From NCBI GenBank assembly GCA_023424865.1, contig JAFADM010000114.1:1-9782 (forward strand): a stretch of 9,782 nucleotides of DNA, in the 5' to 3' direction. Positions 1 through 6,625 of this stretch are shown one piece after another. This DNA is from Bacillota bacterium. Its GTDB lineage: Bacteria > Bacillota_A > Clostridia > DSM-8532. A program made the translations under genes and the position numbers. Under the pieces are notes generated by a model, which had not been told where the DNA came from, searched no databases, and saw only the letters and a list, made by a program, of their open reading frames with translations. Numbering within the stretch: position 1 is the first letter of the stretch; each line of letters starts with the position of its first letter.

Positions 1-947
1 GCCTCAAAGTCGCTGCTGATGCTGTTGGCAAATAGGATTTCCGGAAACAGCATTTCTTCGGGAGACGATGTAAAGCAGCTTTGCAACAGAGGCAGGAGTG
101 TTTCGTCGCAGCCGTTGCCGTAAAGAACGATTCGATCCGGATTGAGTATGCAGCTAAATGCCTGGATTGTTTTTACCACATTCTCTTTAAGTACTAAAGG
201 ATTATAATCAAAGGTATCCCATTGAATTCCCAGAGGCAGAAATTTAATCTCGCCGGCAAGGCCGTTTCTGCCTCTCCAGATATCGCCGTTCATGCAAATA
301 CCGGCTCCGGGAGGGTATTTGTCGGGGAAGTAAAGCCCGATAACGCACTGGTTGTTATCAATCCCCCTATTTTTACAGTGTCCCATGATAGCGGCATTCA
401 CATCGTTCTCTACCAAAACCGGACGTTTAAATTTTTGTTCCCCATGCCGGGTAAGGGATTCATTCCGCATATTGGGATAATCACTGATAATAAGCCTGTA
501 ATTCACTTCCTCACCGGGTATTCCGAAGCACAGGATTTGAATTTGGGGGTATTTTTCAATATAGCGTTCAATTTCCGTATCAAAGCTTTCCACGGTGACG
601 TTGGAAAGAGCCGTTTGACTTTGTTCAACGACCTGCCCTCTTAAATCGATAACGCGGTAAAACGCAGTGTCCTTGCCCTGAACCTCATGCATGTAAATGA
701 CCAGCGCCAGCCGATGGCGGCTGTTGTAGCGAAAGGAGGCGGGGGGCCGCCCTCCGTCAGAATTTAAAAGTGTGTCCGGAAGAACTTCGCCGGACTTTAC
801 AAGAAGGCTAATCAGGGAGTTGACGGTAACCACGCTGAGGCCGGTAAACTGGGCCAGCTGTGGTTTTGTGGCCGTAGCAGCTTCCCGGAGAGCGCCGCGA
901 AGGGTATTTAAATTGGCTTCCTTTATAAGGTTGATGTTTTTGCTCAT
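1..947 (-). CDS. ROK-family transcriptional regulator (NagC/XylR type), 3' end beyond the window
   Basis: A DNA-binding repressor or activator whose C-terminal part is a sugar-kinase-like ligand domain. The frame is open from the ATG at 945-947 to the left edge: 315 codons plus two bases are seen, of roughly 370-400 usual for the family. The start is fixed by AAGGAGGT at 951-958. Residues 26-55 form a helix-turn-helix (LAQFTGLSVVTVNSLISLL), followed by the GGRPP linker (65-69) typical of ROK regulators. Residues 179-187 carry the ROK motif ENDVNAA and residues 220-233 the NGDIWRGRNGLAGE glycine-rich segment. The kinase phosphate loop DxGGT is absent near residue 80, and the zinc-binding CxCGxxGC motif that normally follows GEIGH is also missing, so this should be a regulator, not a glucokinase. 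It lies 66 bases behind the MFS transporter and is probably cotranscribed with it. Ligand unknown; a carbohydrate is the family expectation. Confidence 0.88.
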   Translation of the reverse strand, partial: MSKNINLIKEANLNTLRGALREAATATKPQLAQFTGLSVVTVNSLISLLVKSGEVLPDTLLNSDGGRPPASFRYNSRHRLALVIYMHEVQGKDTAFYRVIDLRGQVVEQSQTALSNVTVESFDTEIERYIEKYPQIQILCFGIPGEEVNYRLIISDYPNMRNESLTRHGEQKFKRPVLVENDVNAAIMGHCKNRGIDNNQCVIGLYFPDKYPPGAGICMNGDIWRGRNGLAGEIKFLPLGIQWDTFDYNPLVLKENVVKTIQAFSCILNPDRIVLYGNGCDETLLPLLQSCFTSSPEEMLFPEILFANSISSDFE

Positions 948-1013
948 GAGACCTCCTTGTACTTTGCTTTTTCTGGTACAATCTCATTTTTTCTGCTGAT
1001 ATACATTCCCTTT

Positions 1014-2234
1014 TTACATTTCCCTTTTTAAAACATGGTTAACCTTTTCCGTACTGATTAGCATAATAACGAGATAGGCCATAACAATCATAGGGAACAG
1101 AAAAATGCCCCAGCGGGTTGCTGCTGCTCCGAAAAGGGGAGGAAGGATTGTGGTTCCCGTATAAGCGACAGCCATTTGATAACCCATAAGCTTTGAGGCG
1201 TTTCCTTTGCCAAACCGGGCAGGCGTTTCATGAAGAAGTCCTGGATAAATGGGGGCAAGTCCCAGACCAATAAGAATGAAGCCCAGGTAGGAGATTGACA
1301 CGGGAAGTGGAACTAAAAGTAGAATTCCTCCTGAAATGGCCACAAGCTGGCCATAACGGATGAGTATCCTGTTGTGTATCCTGAGTGCAAAAAAACCAGT
1401 TAGAAGCCTTCCAACGGTGATTCCGCCGTAATAAAGGGAAATGCGTCCGGCCGCCGTTTCCGGGGTGACGCTCCCGCCGTCTACCATAAAGCTTGCACCC
1501 CATAAGCCAATGGTGGCTTCTACGCCGCAATAGAACAAAAAGGATATCAGGGTGTTTTTTACGCCTCTTATTTGGAGGACGTTGGAAGCTTTACCTGTCT
1601 GTGTGTTTCCGGCTGAAATTTGCTCAGATTGATTATCGGCGCCATCGGGTAAAGCTTCCTGAGAGGCTTCATGCTCACGGCTTTGGGCAACACGCTTCCA
1701 CATGGGAAGGGTGGCAAGAAGAATGATTACAAGTGAGAACTGTATAAATGCTATGGATCTGTAGCCGCCTCTCCAGGAGCTATGTACGGCTATGAAATAG
1801 GACATGATGACAGGCCCTACAGTAGCACCCACACCCCAGAAGCAGTGGAGCCAGTTCATATGATGTGCTTTGTAGTTTTCCGCAACATAATGGTTCAGCG
1901 CCGCATCAACGGACCCAGCCCCAAGGCCCAGAGGGATTGCCATAAGGACAAGCCATAGGAAGGAAGGGGAAAAGGAGAAGCCCAAAAGGGCACTTGCTGT
2001 AAGCACACAACTTAAAAGCGTAATTGTTCCCGTTCCAAGGCGGGAAACCATCCGGCTGCTGGCCAGGCTGGAAACAATGGTTCCTCCGGCTACGATCATG
2101 GACAAAATACCTGCCGAACCAAACGCTGCGCCTAGCTGGGGCCACATGACAGGCCATGCGGAGCCAAGAAGTGAATCGGGAAGCCCCAGGCTGATAAAAG
2201 CAAGGTAGATAACGATAAGAAAGCACGTTGCCAT
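1014..2234 (-). CDS. MFS transporter, 12 transmembrane helices, FucP/sugar-type
   Basis: A secondary transporter of the inner membrane, 406 residues, the usual MFS length. The sequence is almost entirely hydrophobic helices, with a degenerate motif A between helices 2 and 3 (residues 57-69, SSRMVSRLGTG), a conserved N-half segment at 107-141 (SVDAALNHY then NWLHCFWGVGATVGP), and one hydrophilic central loop at about 180-222 joining the two six-helix halves. The phrase GLPDSLLGSAWP at 17-28 and the GAGSVDAALN region resemble fucose-permease-like and related carbohydrate MFS carriers; this subfamily placement is an impression from motifs. The start is supported by GAGG a few bases upstream. Transcribed leftward from a likely promoter at 2343-2371, with the ROK regulator gene next in the same direction. 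That pairing suggests import (or export) of a sugar-like compound sensed by the regulator. Substrate unknown. Confidence 0.87.
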   Translation of the reverse strand: MATCFLIVIYLAFISLGLPDSLLGSAWPVMWPQLGAAFGSAGILSMIVAGGTIVSSLASSRMVSRLGTGTITLLSCVLTASALLGFSFSPSFLWLVLMAIPLGLGAGSVDAALNHYVAENYKAHHMNWLHCFWGVGATVGPVIMSYFIAVHSSWRGGYRSIAFIQFSLVIILLATLPMWKRVAQSREHEASQEALPDGADNQSEQISAGNTQTGKASNVLQIRGVKNTLISFLFYCGVEATIGLWGASFMVDGGSVTPETAAGRISLYYGGITVGRLLTGFFALRIHNRILIRYGQLVAISGGILLLVPLPVSISYLGFILIGLGLAPIYPGLLHETPARFGKGNASKLMGYQMAVAYTGTTILPPLFGAAATRWGIFLFPMIVMAYLVIMLISTEKVNHVLKREM

Positions 2235-2310
2235 TTAAATCCTCTTTTCTTAGTGATGCAGTTATTTGCGCTGTTTCAGTTGTTAATAAGGGGAGATGAG
2301 TTTGTAAAAT

Positions 2311-2324
2311 TACTTTATAAAGTA
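2311..2324. promoter_or_regulatory. 14-base palindrome, candidate operator of the MFS-ROK operon
   Basis: TACTTTATAAAGTA is a perfect inverted repeat. On the minus strand it lies about 12-25 bases after the transcription start predicted from the 2343-2371 promoter, a common place for a repressor site. ROK regulators bind AT-rich palindromes, so the downstream ROK protein is the obvious candidate. Binding is inference; short AT palindromes also arise by chance in AT-rich spacers. Confidence 0.35.
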
Positions 2325-2342
2325 TATTTATTAAGTGATTTA

Positions 2343-2371
2343 AGTATGCGGCAATGGATGGCTTTTGTCAA
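2343..2371 (-). promoter_or_regulatory. sigma-A-type promoter for the MFS-ROK operon
   Basis: On the minus strand a perfect -35 TTGACA (complement of 2366-2371) is followed after exactly 17 bases by CATACT (complement of 2343-2348), a four-of-six match to TATAAT. The predicted start near 2336 leaves an untranslated leader of about 100 bases before the MFS start codon. Confidence 0.45.
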
Positions 2372-2607
2372 TAGTGAGGGACTCTGTAATGGAGGACAAA
2401 AGGCTGGAAATAAGCGGATGGCATGAAAGAAAGGTGGAGTAAGGATAAGTGAAGTGTTTTGAGCATAAATGAGCGGGAGAAATGCACTGGAAATTTTTAA
2501 GGGTGAGGGTAATAATGGATGATATGAAGCTGCAGTATTAGAATTAAAGGTGGACTGCTGCTTGTTTTTTTAGAGAAGAATATGATAAATTATAAAAATC
2601 GGTATTG
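2372..2607. other. divergent intergenic stretch, no gene seen
   Basis: Central part of the 484-base gap between the divergent MFS and acyltransferase genes. No frame is open long enough to call on either strand; the longest hints are fragments of under 20 codons without ribosome binding sites. The plus strand is visibly rich in A and G from about 2381 to 2510. No hairpin terminator is evident. Confidence 0.5.
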
Positions 2608-2636
2608 TTAACACTCAATAAAGGAAGCGTTATAAT
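2608..2636 (+). promoter_or_regulatory. sigma-A-type promoter for the PlsC-like acyltransferase
   Basis: TTAACA at 2608-2613 (five of six to TTGACA), a 17-base spacer, then a perfect TATAAT at 2631-2636. The start would fall near 2643, giving a leader of about 75 bases before the start codon at 2719. Confidence 0.65.
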
Positions 2637-2705
2637 TTAATTTATTCCCAGGCACGAGGGTAGTACAATATAAATAATGCATTCAATACTAATGACATTT
2701 AAACA

Positions 2706-2712
2706 AGAGGTG
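2706..2712 (+). promoter_or_regulatory. ribosome binding site that decides the acyltransferase start
   Basis: AGAGGTG lies six bases before the ATG at 2719. The in-frame upstream ATG at 2677 has no such site, so 2719 is the better start. Confidence 0.7.
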
Positions 2713-2718
2713 TTTCTT

Positions 2719-3798
2719 ATGAAGGCTTTTCCACTCGACAGCATTAGTACAATGAGCTCCACTGAGCTCATTACCAAACTTGAGAATGGCGAGATGTCAT
2801 TGCTCAAGTCATTCAGTGTTAACCACATGCGCTTTTTGAAGAGGATGATCGTAGGTCCACGCCCGGCCTGGAGTCAGATTTCTGGCCTCTTAAGCTGGAC
2901 ATTGGGGCTCTTTGTGATGAATTATATTGTTGGTCCCATTTGCCGCTTCGTACTTTGGTGCGTTCTTTTAGGAGGTGGTGCTCCTAAGGATGAGAACTAC
3001 TGGAAGAAAAAACGTGTGAAGGCCGTCCGGGTAGTCCGCTTCTTCTTTCCGGACCAAGTATTGGGAACAACTCCTGATATAGAAAACCAAGGTTTGATAG
3101 TGGGGTTTAATCATCCCACACTACACGAGATTTTAAGCCTCATAGCCTGGGCCCTGGATCGCTTTCCGAAAAGACGCAATAACTATCCGACAAATTTACC
3201 CTGGTACGAAAGCATCTGTACATGCGCTCCCACTCTTAAAAAGTTGGGCATCTGTATTACGCCTCTTATCACACAGAGTACTTTCAAAAAGCTTGAGAAG
3301 GTTCACCAAGGTGATGAAAAGATGATCGGCGCCATATCTAAGGTTAGTGAGCTTTTACTAAGCCATTATTTTTCAGTGGCAATAGATTTTGAGCGCTCAG
3401 GAGACAATACCTTTGCTGCTCCGTCCTCTACGAGGCAGGTTACCATATTCCCAAAAGGTGCTGCTTTTCATAAAGACCCGGGGGCGGTTAAGCTGCTGCC
3501 GGCAATGAGCGGACTAATGTTCAGGATTGCCAGAGCCGGAGGGGATAGGAAGCCGGAAGCGATATTCTTACCTGTAACGGTAATACCACCCAAGCTTCGT
3601 ATCAAGTGGCTGAAGGGGCTTAAGCCCTTCAGCCGGTATTCCTTGATTATTGGCAGGGGCTTTTCTATGGAAGAAGCTAAGAAGCTGGGAAGAGGCATCG
3701 ATTACGCTTTTTTAAAACGCCTCGCCGAAAACGCGCCGGAAGAGCTATGGTACCCAAAGCCCGACATAAAGCTGCAGTTTAACTCTTATACAAAGTAA
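2719..3798 (+). CDS. PlsC-like lysophospholipid acyltransferase-superfamily protein, divergent
   Basis: A membrane-associated acyltransferase-like protein, 359 residues from the ATG chosen by its ribosome binding site (an upstream ATG at 2677 would add 14 residues). A hydrophobic segment at about residues 52-85 should anchor it in the membrane. The acyltransferase core follows: motif I NHPTLHE (residues 131-137), matching the HX4D catalytic motif but with Glu137 in place of Asp; a candidate motif III FPKGAAF (244-250) where 1-acyl-glycerol-3-phosphate acyltransferases have FPEGTR; and LPVTVIPP (284-291) in the place of motif IV. Loss of the Glu and Arg of motif III, which contact glycerol phosphate in PlsC, suggests another acyl acceptor. 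No partner gene is adjacent, and the gene converges on the GyrI-like gene with no clear terminator between. The superfamily is fairly sure; the substrate is not. Confidence 0.75.
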   Translation: MKAFPLDSISTMSSTELITKLENGEMSLLKSFSVNHMRFLKRMIVGPRPAWSQISGLLSWTLGLFVMNYIVGPICRFVLWCVLLGGGAPKDENYWKKKRVKAVRVVRFFFPDQVLGTTPDIENQGLIVGFNHPTLHEILSLIAWALDRFPKRRNNYPTNLPWYESICTCAPTLKKLGICITPLITQSTFKKLEKVHQGDEKMIGAISKVSELLLSHYFSVAIDFERSGDNTFAAPSSTRQVTIFPKGAAFHKDPGAVKLLPAMSGLMFRIARAGGDRKPEAIFLPVTVIPPKLRIKWLKGLKPFSRYSLIIGRGFSMEEAKKLGRGIDYAFLKRLAENAPEELWYPKPDIKLQFNSYTK

Positions 3799-3943
3799 AT
3801 GCGGCTATGGGACATATTTGAAAAAATTACAATATAAATCAAGCGCTTCGAATTTCATGAAAGCTTTGTCCCAGGTAAGGCGTGTGCTTAAAAATAACAG
3901 CCAATTTTACGCATTAACAAATGGAAATGGCAGAGTGCGCCTT

Positions 3944-4546
3944 TTATGATTTCTTGATAATAGGGATATATGCGTAATTCGTGTGGGGTGGCGTACCATA
4001 TTCAGCGTGACAGTGGTATTCAACCTGTATGTGAACGTCCGGATTTTGCAAATAATCGTTTTCCCTCGCGGCGCATTGCAACGGCGCCTGCTCCCCTGCG
4101 AAATACATATAAGAGCCATACTTCCACGGATTAAAAGGTTCCGATTTATCATAGCCAATCAGCGATGCCGCCGCTTTTTCGTCATTTCTTACGCGCAGCC
4201 ACAACCCGCCCGGTTGTGTCAGTATATCGAAACGCTCATCTTGCTTGTCAGAATAGGATTCGTTTGCGAACATTATGCCTTTTGGCTTGTCTTTACACGA
4301 ATAGTTAATTGAAAGGGCGGCACTCCAATCAGGATTTATACGTTCTTTTATAGCATCAGGAATTGTTTTGACAAGCTCCTGAAACCGCTTGAGTGTCGGC
4401 TCGTTGTTCGGCTCGTCAGTACTGTTTTTTGCATAACCTACGCAACCGACCCACAAAACGTCGGGACGTTCGACAACTTCAAAATCTACCCCTTTATAGG
4501 TTATGGTCTGTACGAGTTTTTCAGCCGGGTGTTTTGACCTGGACAT
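3944..4546 (-). CDS. GyrI-like / AraC-type effector-binding domain protein
   Basis: A stand-alone small-molecule-binding protein of 200 residues without a DNA-binding domain. The N-terminal WVGCVGYAKNS (residues 32-42) and the C-terminal strand region around EYHCHAEYG with the terminal YAYIPIIKK (about 176-199) are typical of GyrI-like proteins annotated in clostridia as effector-binding domain or GyrI-like proteins; relatives bind drugs or other small hydrophobic ligands, and E. coli GyrI binds DNA gyrase. The start is supported by GGGAGG at 4556-4561, ten bases upstream. Length fits the family, so it looks intact. The adjacent zinc-ribbon remnant on the same strand ends just before this ribosome binding site. 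Cellular role here is unknown. Confidence 0.72.
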   Translation of the reverse strand: MSRSKHPAEKLVQTITYKGVDFEVVERPDVLWVGCVGYAKNSTDEPNNEPTLKRFQELVKTIPDAIKERINPDWSAALSINYSCKDKPKGIMFANESYSDKQDERFDILTQPGGLWLRVRNDEKAAASLIGYDKSEPFNPWKYGSYMYFAGEQAPLQCAARENDYLQNPDVHIQVEYHCHAEYGTPPHTNYAYIPIIKKS

Positions 4547-4568
4547 GATTGTTTTCCTCCCGTATTAT

Positions 4569-4693
4569 TTATTTTTCTATTTGACAAGCCGGGCAGATAT
4601 ATACGTACTGCCGAACGCGCTTCCATTCTTAATGTTCATTCCGCACACAGGGCAAGGTTTTCCCACCGCATTAGCATATACTGTCTTATTCAT
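4569..4693 (-). pseudogene. frameshifted C-terminal zinc ribbon of a MutM/Nei-type DNA glycosylase
   Basis: On the minus strand the frame from 4693 reads 38 residues, including YANAVGKPCPVCG, then ends at a TAG (4577-4579). The second metal-binding half is out of frame. Dropping one base in the TATATA run near 4600 makes the frame continue as TYICPACQIEK with a stop at 4569-4571. The joined pattern CPVCG, 15 residues between the inner cysteines, then CPACQ, is the FPG/IleRS zinc finger that ends formamidopyrimidine-DNA glycosylase and endonuclease VIII. The rest of the enzyme (over 200 residues, with the catalytic N-terminus) is absent, and an in-frame stop sits just before the ATG. So this is a relic, or else a tiny zinc-ribbon protein with a sequencing error. 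I favour a relic. Confidence 0.5.
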
Positions 4694-4745
4694 TTTTTAA
4701 TTGATTTGAATTTTTTGGCGTATAACAACGCATATATGTCTTTTT

Positions 4746-4764
4746 CTCCTTTACGATAAAGGAG
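4746..4764. repeat. perfect inverted repeat, 8-base arms
   Basis: CTCCTTTA (4746-4753), a CGA loop, and TAAAGGAG (4757-4764) are perfectly complementary. A further five-base pair of arms, GGCGT (4717-4721) and ACGCC (4767-4771), encloses it. There is no T-run after the hairpin on either strand (the T-run precedes it on plus), so it does not look like an intrinsic terminator. It sits between two gene relics and may belong to the vanished element. Confidence 0.55.
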
Positions 4765-4812
4765 CGACGCCACCCTTCATAACCTCATTTAATTTATTTT
4801 ACCACACTTAAT

Positions 4813-5022
4813 ATGACAACAGTTGAAATTGTCGCGGAGCGCAATAAAATGGGCGCAAAGACAGTACAGCGGTATATCGCGCTGAATAACCTCGTCTCCG
4901 ATTTGGCGGACGATAAAAAAATCCCGTTTATGACAGCCTTTGAAATGTCATATTGCTTTTATATGCGTGATTTACTGTGCTTGTTATATGCCGTTCATAA
5001 AAAATTTACATTTTTTTTATAA
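4813..5022 (+). pseudogene. truncated ParB/Spo0J-like partition protein fragment
   Basis: The first 48 residues of this 69-residue frame look like the middle of a ParB-family DNA-binding domain: a helix-turn-helix with GAKTVQRYIALNNL (about residues 14-27), then DDKKIPFMTAFEMSY (33-47), the pattern expected after the recognition helix of ParB, Noc and mobile-element ParB proteins. No ParB N-terminal box or dimerisation domain is present on either side, there is no ribosome binding site before the ATG, and the tail after Tyr47 is unrelated hydrophobic sequence. It is therefore a broken remnant, probably of a plasmid or integrative element. It ends just before the MerR operon, consistent with that operon arriving by, or replacing, mobile DNA. 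Confidence 0.55.
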
Positions 5023-5027
5023 AAGTC

Positions 5028-5059
5028 TTGACCATGACGTGTACGTCTTGGTTGATAAT
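5028..5059 (+). promoter_or_regulatory. MerR-type long-spacer promoter with internal dyad operator
   Basis: A -35 TTGACC (5028-5033) and a -10 GATAAT (5054-5059) are separated by 20 bases, longer than the normal 17, as is usual for promoters untwisted by MerR-family activators. The spacer is filled by an inverted repeat, ACCATGACGT (5031-5040) and ACGTCTTGGT (5043-5052), complementary at nine of ten positions around a central GT. The MerR-family gene begins 25 bases downstream, so autoregulation is the natural reading. Confidence 0.72.
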
Positions 5060-5066
5060 AATAATC

Positions 5067-5075
5067 AAGGAGGTG
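5067..5075 (+). promoter_or_regulatory. ribosome binding site deciding the MerR start
   Basis: AAGGAGGTG lies eight bases before the ATG at 5084. The frame is open for 48 codons upstream, but those run through the promoter and the ParB relic and have no such site. Confidence 0.8.
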
Positions 5076-5083
5076 CAGAACAA

Positions 5084-6121
5084 ATGGAAAAATACCGTGC
5101 AATACCGGGGGGCTATATGCGAATCGGTGAAATGGCTAAAAAAGGGGGTATCACCGTTCGTGCTCTGTCATATTACGATAAAGAGGGCTTACTCACACCA
5201 TCAGCGGAAAGCGAAGGCGGGTATCGGCTTTATACCGACAAGGATTTGGTGAAGTTGTTACAAATTTTGATGATGAAGCGACTGGGGTTTACGCTTAACG
5301 AGATAAAAAAGAGAATTGTCGCTATGGACACTACTTTTGAAGTTATAAATGTTCTTACGGAACACGCAACTAATATCCGTAAGGAGATTGACCACTTGAC
5401 GGAATCGCTTAACGCCCTTGAATCGTTAAAGGAAGAAATTATACAAGTGGATTCTGTTGACTTCAAAAAATTTGCAGATATTCTCGCACATATACAAATG
5501 AAAAATGAGCGTTATTGGCTTGTAAAATATCTTGATAATGATGTACTTGATACGCTAATAACACATAACGAAGCATGGAGCGAAGAAAACGCAGAAAAGA
5601 TGATTGAAGCTACAAATAGTTTTATTAACGAAGCGGCAAGACTTCATTTTGACGGGGTATCTCCCGAAAGTGAGCAAGGGAGAAATTTTGCAGAAAGATA
5701 TTGGAAGTGGATTATGGAAGTGACAGGCGGCGACATGAATTTGGTGAAAAGAATATCCGAACAAGCGACCAAAAGCACATCGGATAAAAAACATGATGAA
5801 AGAATGGAAAAAGCAATCCTATTTATGAAATCATCACTTGGAATGTATTTTAACAATGGTTTCATTGCTGAGGCGGGTAAACTGCATGATGATGGTGTAC
5901 CGCCGGAAAGTGAGAAAGGACAAGATTTTGCAAAGAGATATTGGAAATGGCTTATGGAGCTTACTGGCGGTGATATGGCAAAGCTACAAGAGATGAATGA
6001 GCAGTTTGGAAACAGCGCGGCAGACAACGACGAAATCTCTAAAAAGTCACAACTTTTTATGGGTTCATCATTGCAAATTTATTTTGCAAACTTACATAAG
6101 GAGAATGGAAACGATGCGTAA
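5084..6121 (+). CDS. MerR-family activator with tandem TipAS-like drug-binding repeats
   Basis: A 345-residue ligand-responsive transcription activator. Residues 11-80 are a canonical MerR winged helix (MRIGEMAKKGGITVRALSYY, the GGYRLY wing near 45-50, then a LGFTLNEIKK helix), followed by a dimerisation coiled coil at about 84-122. The C-terminal half resembles the TipAS antibiotic-recognition fold and contains an obvious duplication: residues 180-227 and 260-307 match at 30 of 48 positions with an exact 80-residue offset (each has GV.PESE.G, F A.RYWKW, TGGDM), and a third, truncated unit begins near 322. TipAS domains bind thiopeptides, and the related AlbA binds albicidin with a duplicated fold, so a multidrug sensor is likely; the actual ligand is unknown. 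The gene follows its own MerR-type promoter and overlaps the downstream membrane protein by eight bases. Confidence 0.85.
   Translation: MEKYRAIPGGYMRIGEMAKKGGITVRALSYYDKEGLLTPSAESEGGYRLYTDKDLVKLLQILMMKRLGFTLNEIKKRIVAMDTTFEVINVLTEHATNIRKEIDHLTESLNALESLKEEIIQVDSVDFKKFADILAHIQMKNERYWLVKYLDNDVLDTLITHNEAWSEENAEKMIEATNSFINEAARLHFDGVSPESEQGRNFAERYWKWIMEVTGGDMNLVKRISEQATKSTSDKKHDERMEKAILFMKSSLGMYFNNGFIAEAGKLHDDGVPPESEKGQDFAKRYWKWLMELTGGDMAKLQEMNEQFGNSAADNDEISKKSQLFMGSSLQIYFANLHKENGNDA
5621..5764 (+). repeat. coding repeat A of the TipAS-like domain
   Basis: Encodes MerR residues 180-227. Pairs with 5861-6004 at an exact 240-base offset; 30 of 48 encoded residues are identical. DNA identity is clearly lower than a recent duplication would show, so the duplication is old and the repeats are under coding constraint. 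Confidence 0.75.
5861..6004 (+). repeat. coding repeat B of the TipAS-like domain
   Basis: Encodes MerR residues 260-307, the second copy of the unit at 5621-5764. The motif GVPPESEKG and the RYWKW and TGGDM blocks are kept. Confidence 0.75.
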
Positions 6122-6590
6122 ACTATTATCAAATGAAAAATTAAGGTTTTTTACCAAAGTAACGCTAGCACACGTTATTACTTACTTTGTCTGCGGACTA
6201 ATCGCTTACAACCTATTTAATTACGGAGATTTTGTAGAACTCATAGGGTTTAGACCTATGGAAGAAATCACTCCGGCAACGATTATATTCGGGCAAATAA
6301 TTAGAGGTCTTTTATTCGGATTTGTTATTTGGTGGATTAAAGATAGCATTATTGGTAAAAAGCGGGGTTGGTTAAAGTTATGGGGTATTCTTTTAATACT
6401 TGGTATCTTAAACACTTACGGGCCAAATTCGGGTTCTATCGAAGGAATGATTTATCTTGACCTATCTAATTCTGCTGATGTGCCTGTTAATACTTTATTA
6501 AGTCTTCTTGAAATAACGTTGCAACCGCTACTGTTCAGCCTAATAGTAACTTTTCAAAGAAAAAATGAAAAACAAAAAGATAACTTATAA
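6114..6590 (+). CDS. small four-helix membrane protein coupled to the MerR regulator
   Basis: I do not recognise the family. The 158-residue product has hydrophobic segments at about residues 16-36, 54-76, 87-103 and 125-147, a lysine-rich C-terminal tail (149-158) and short polar loops, so it is an integral membrane protein, not a full transporter by itself. The ATG at 6114 is chosen because AAGGAGA (6098-6104) lies nine bases upstream; an in-frame ATG at 6105 touches that site and is too close. The start overlaps the end of the MerR gene by eight bases, so the two are translationally coupled and under the same inducible promoter. Context suggests a resistance or stress function triggered by the compound the regulator binds, for example a small efflux or immunity protein; this is inference. 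Confidence 0.72.
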   Translation: MRKLLSNEKLRFFTKVTLAHVITYFVCGLIAYNLFNYGDFVELIGFRPMEEITPATIIFGQIIRGLLFGFVIWWIKDSIIGKKRGWLKLWGILLILGILNTYGPNSGSIEGMIYLDLSNSADVPVNTLLSLLEITLQPLLFSLIVTFQRKNEKQKDNL

Positions 6591-6625
6591 AATGTTGCGT
6601 TGATAATAGGAGCAGTATAAGCAAT

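Noticed and set aside
222..644. Open plus-strand frame of 140 codons
   Set aside because: It lies opposite the ROK regulator, whose minus-strand frame is continuous, has family motifs and a good ribosome binding site; the plus-strand product shows no recognisable motif.
3809..3871. GGGACA and TGTCCC as a terminator between the acyltransferase and GyrI-like genes
   Set aside because: Only six pairs over a loop of about 50 bases, with no T-run after it on either strand.
4581..4603. TTGACA followed by TATATA on the plus strand
   Set aside because: The spacing is 11 bases, and no plus-strand gene follows directly; the sequence belongs to the zinc-ribbon relic.
4940..5083. Upstream extension of the MerR frame by 48 codons
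   Set aside because: It crosses the MerR promoter/operator and the ParB relic and lacks a ribosome binding site, while AAGGAGGTG precedes the ATG at 5084.
5644..6027. Minus-strand frames opposite the repeated part of the MerR gene
   Set aside because: They mirror the duplicated coding repeats on the other strand and have no ribosome binding site or motif.
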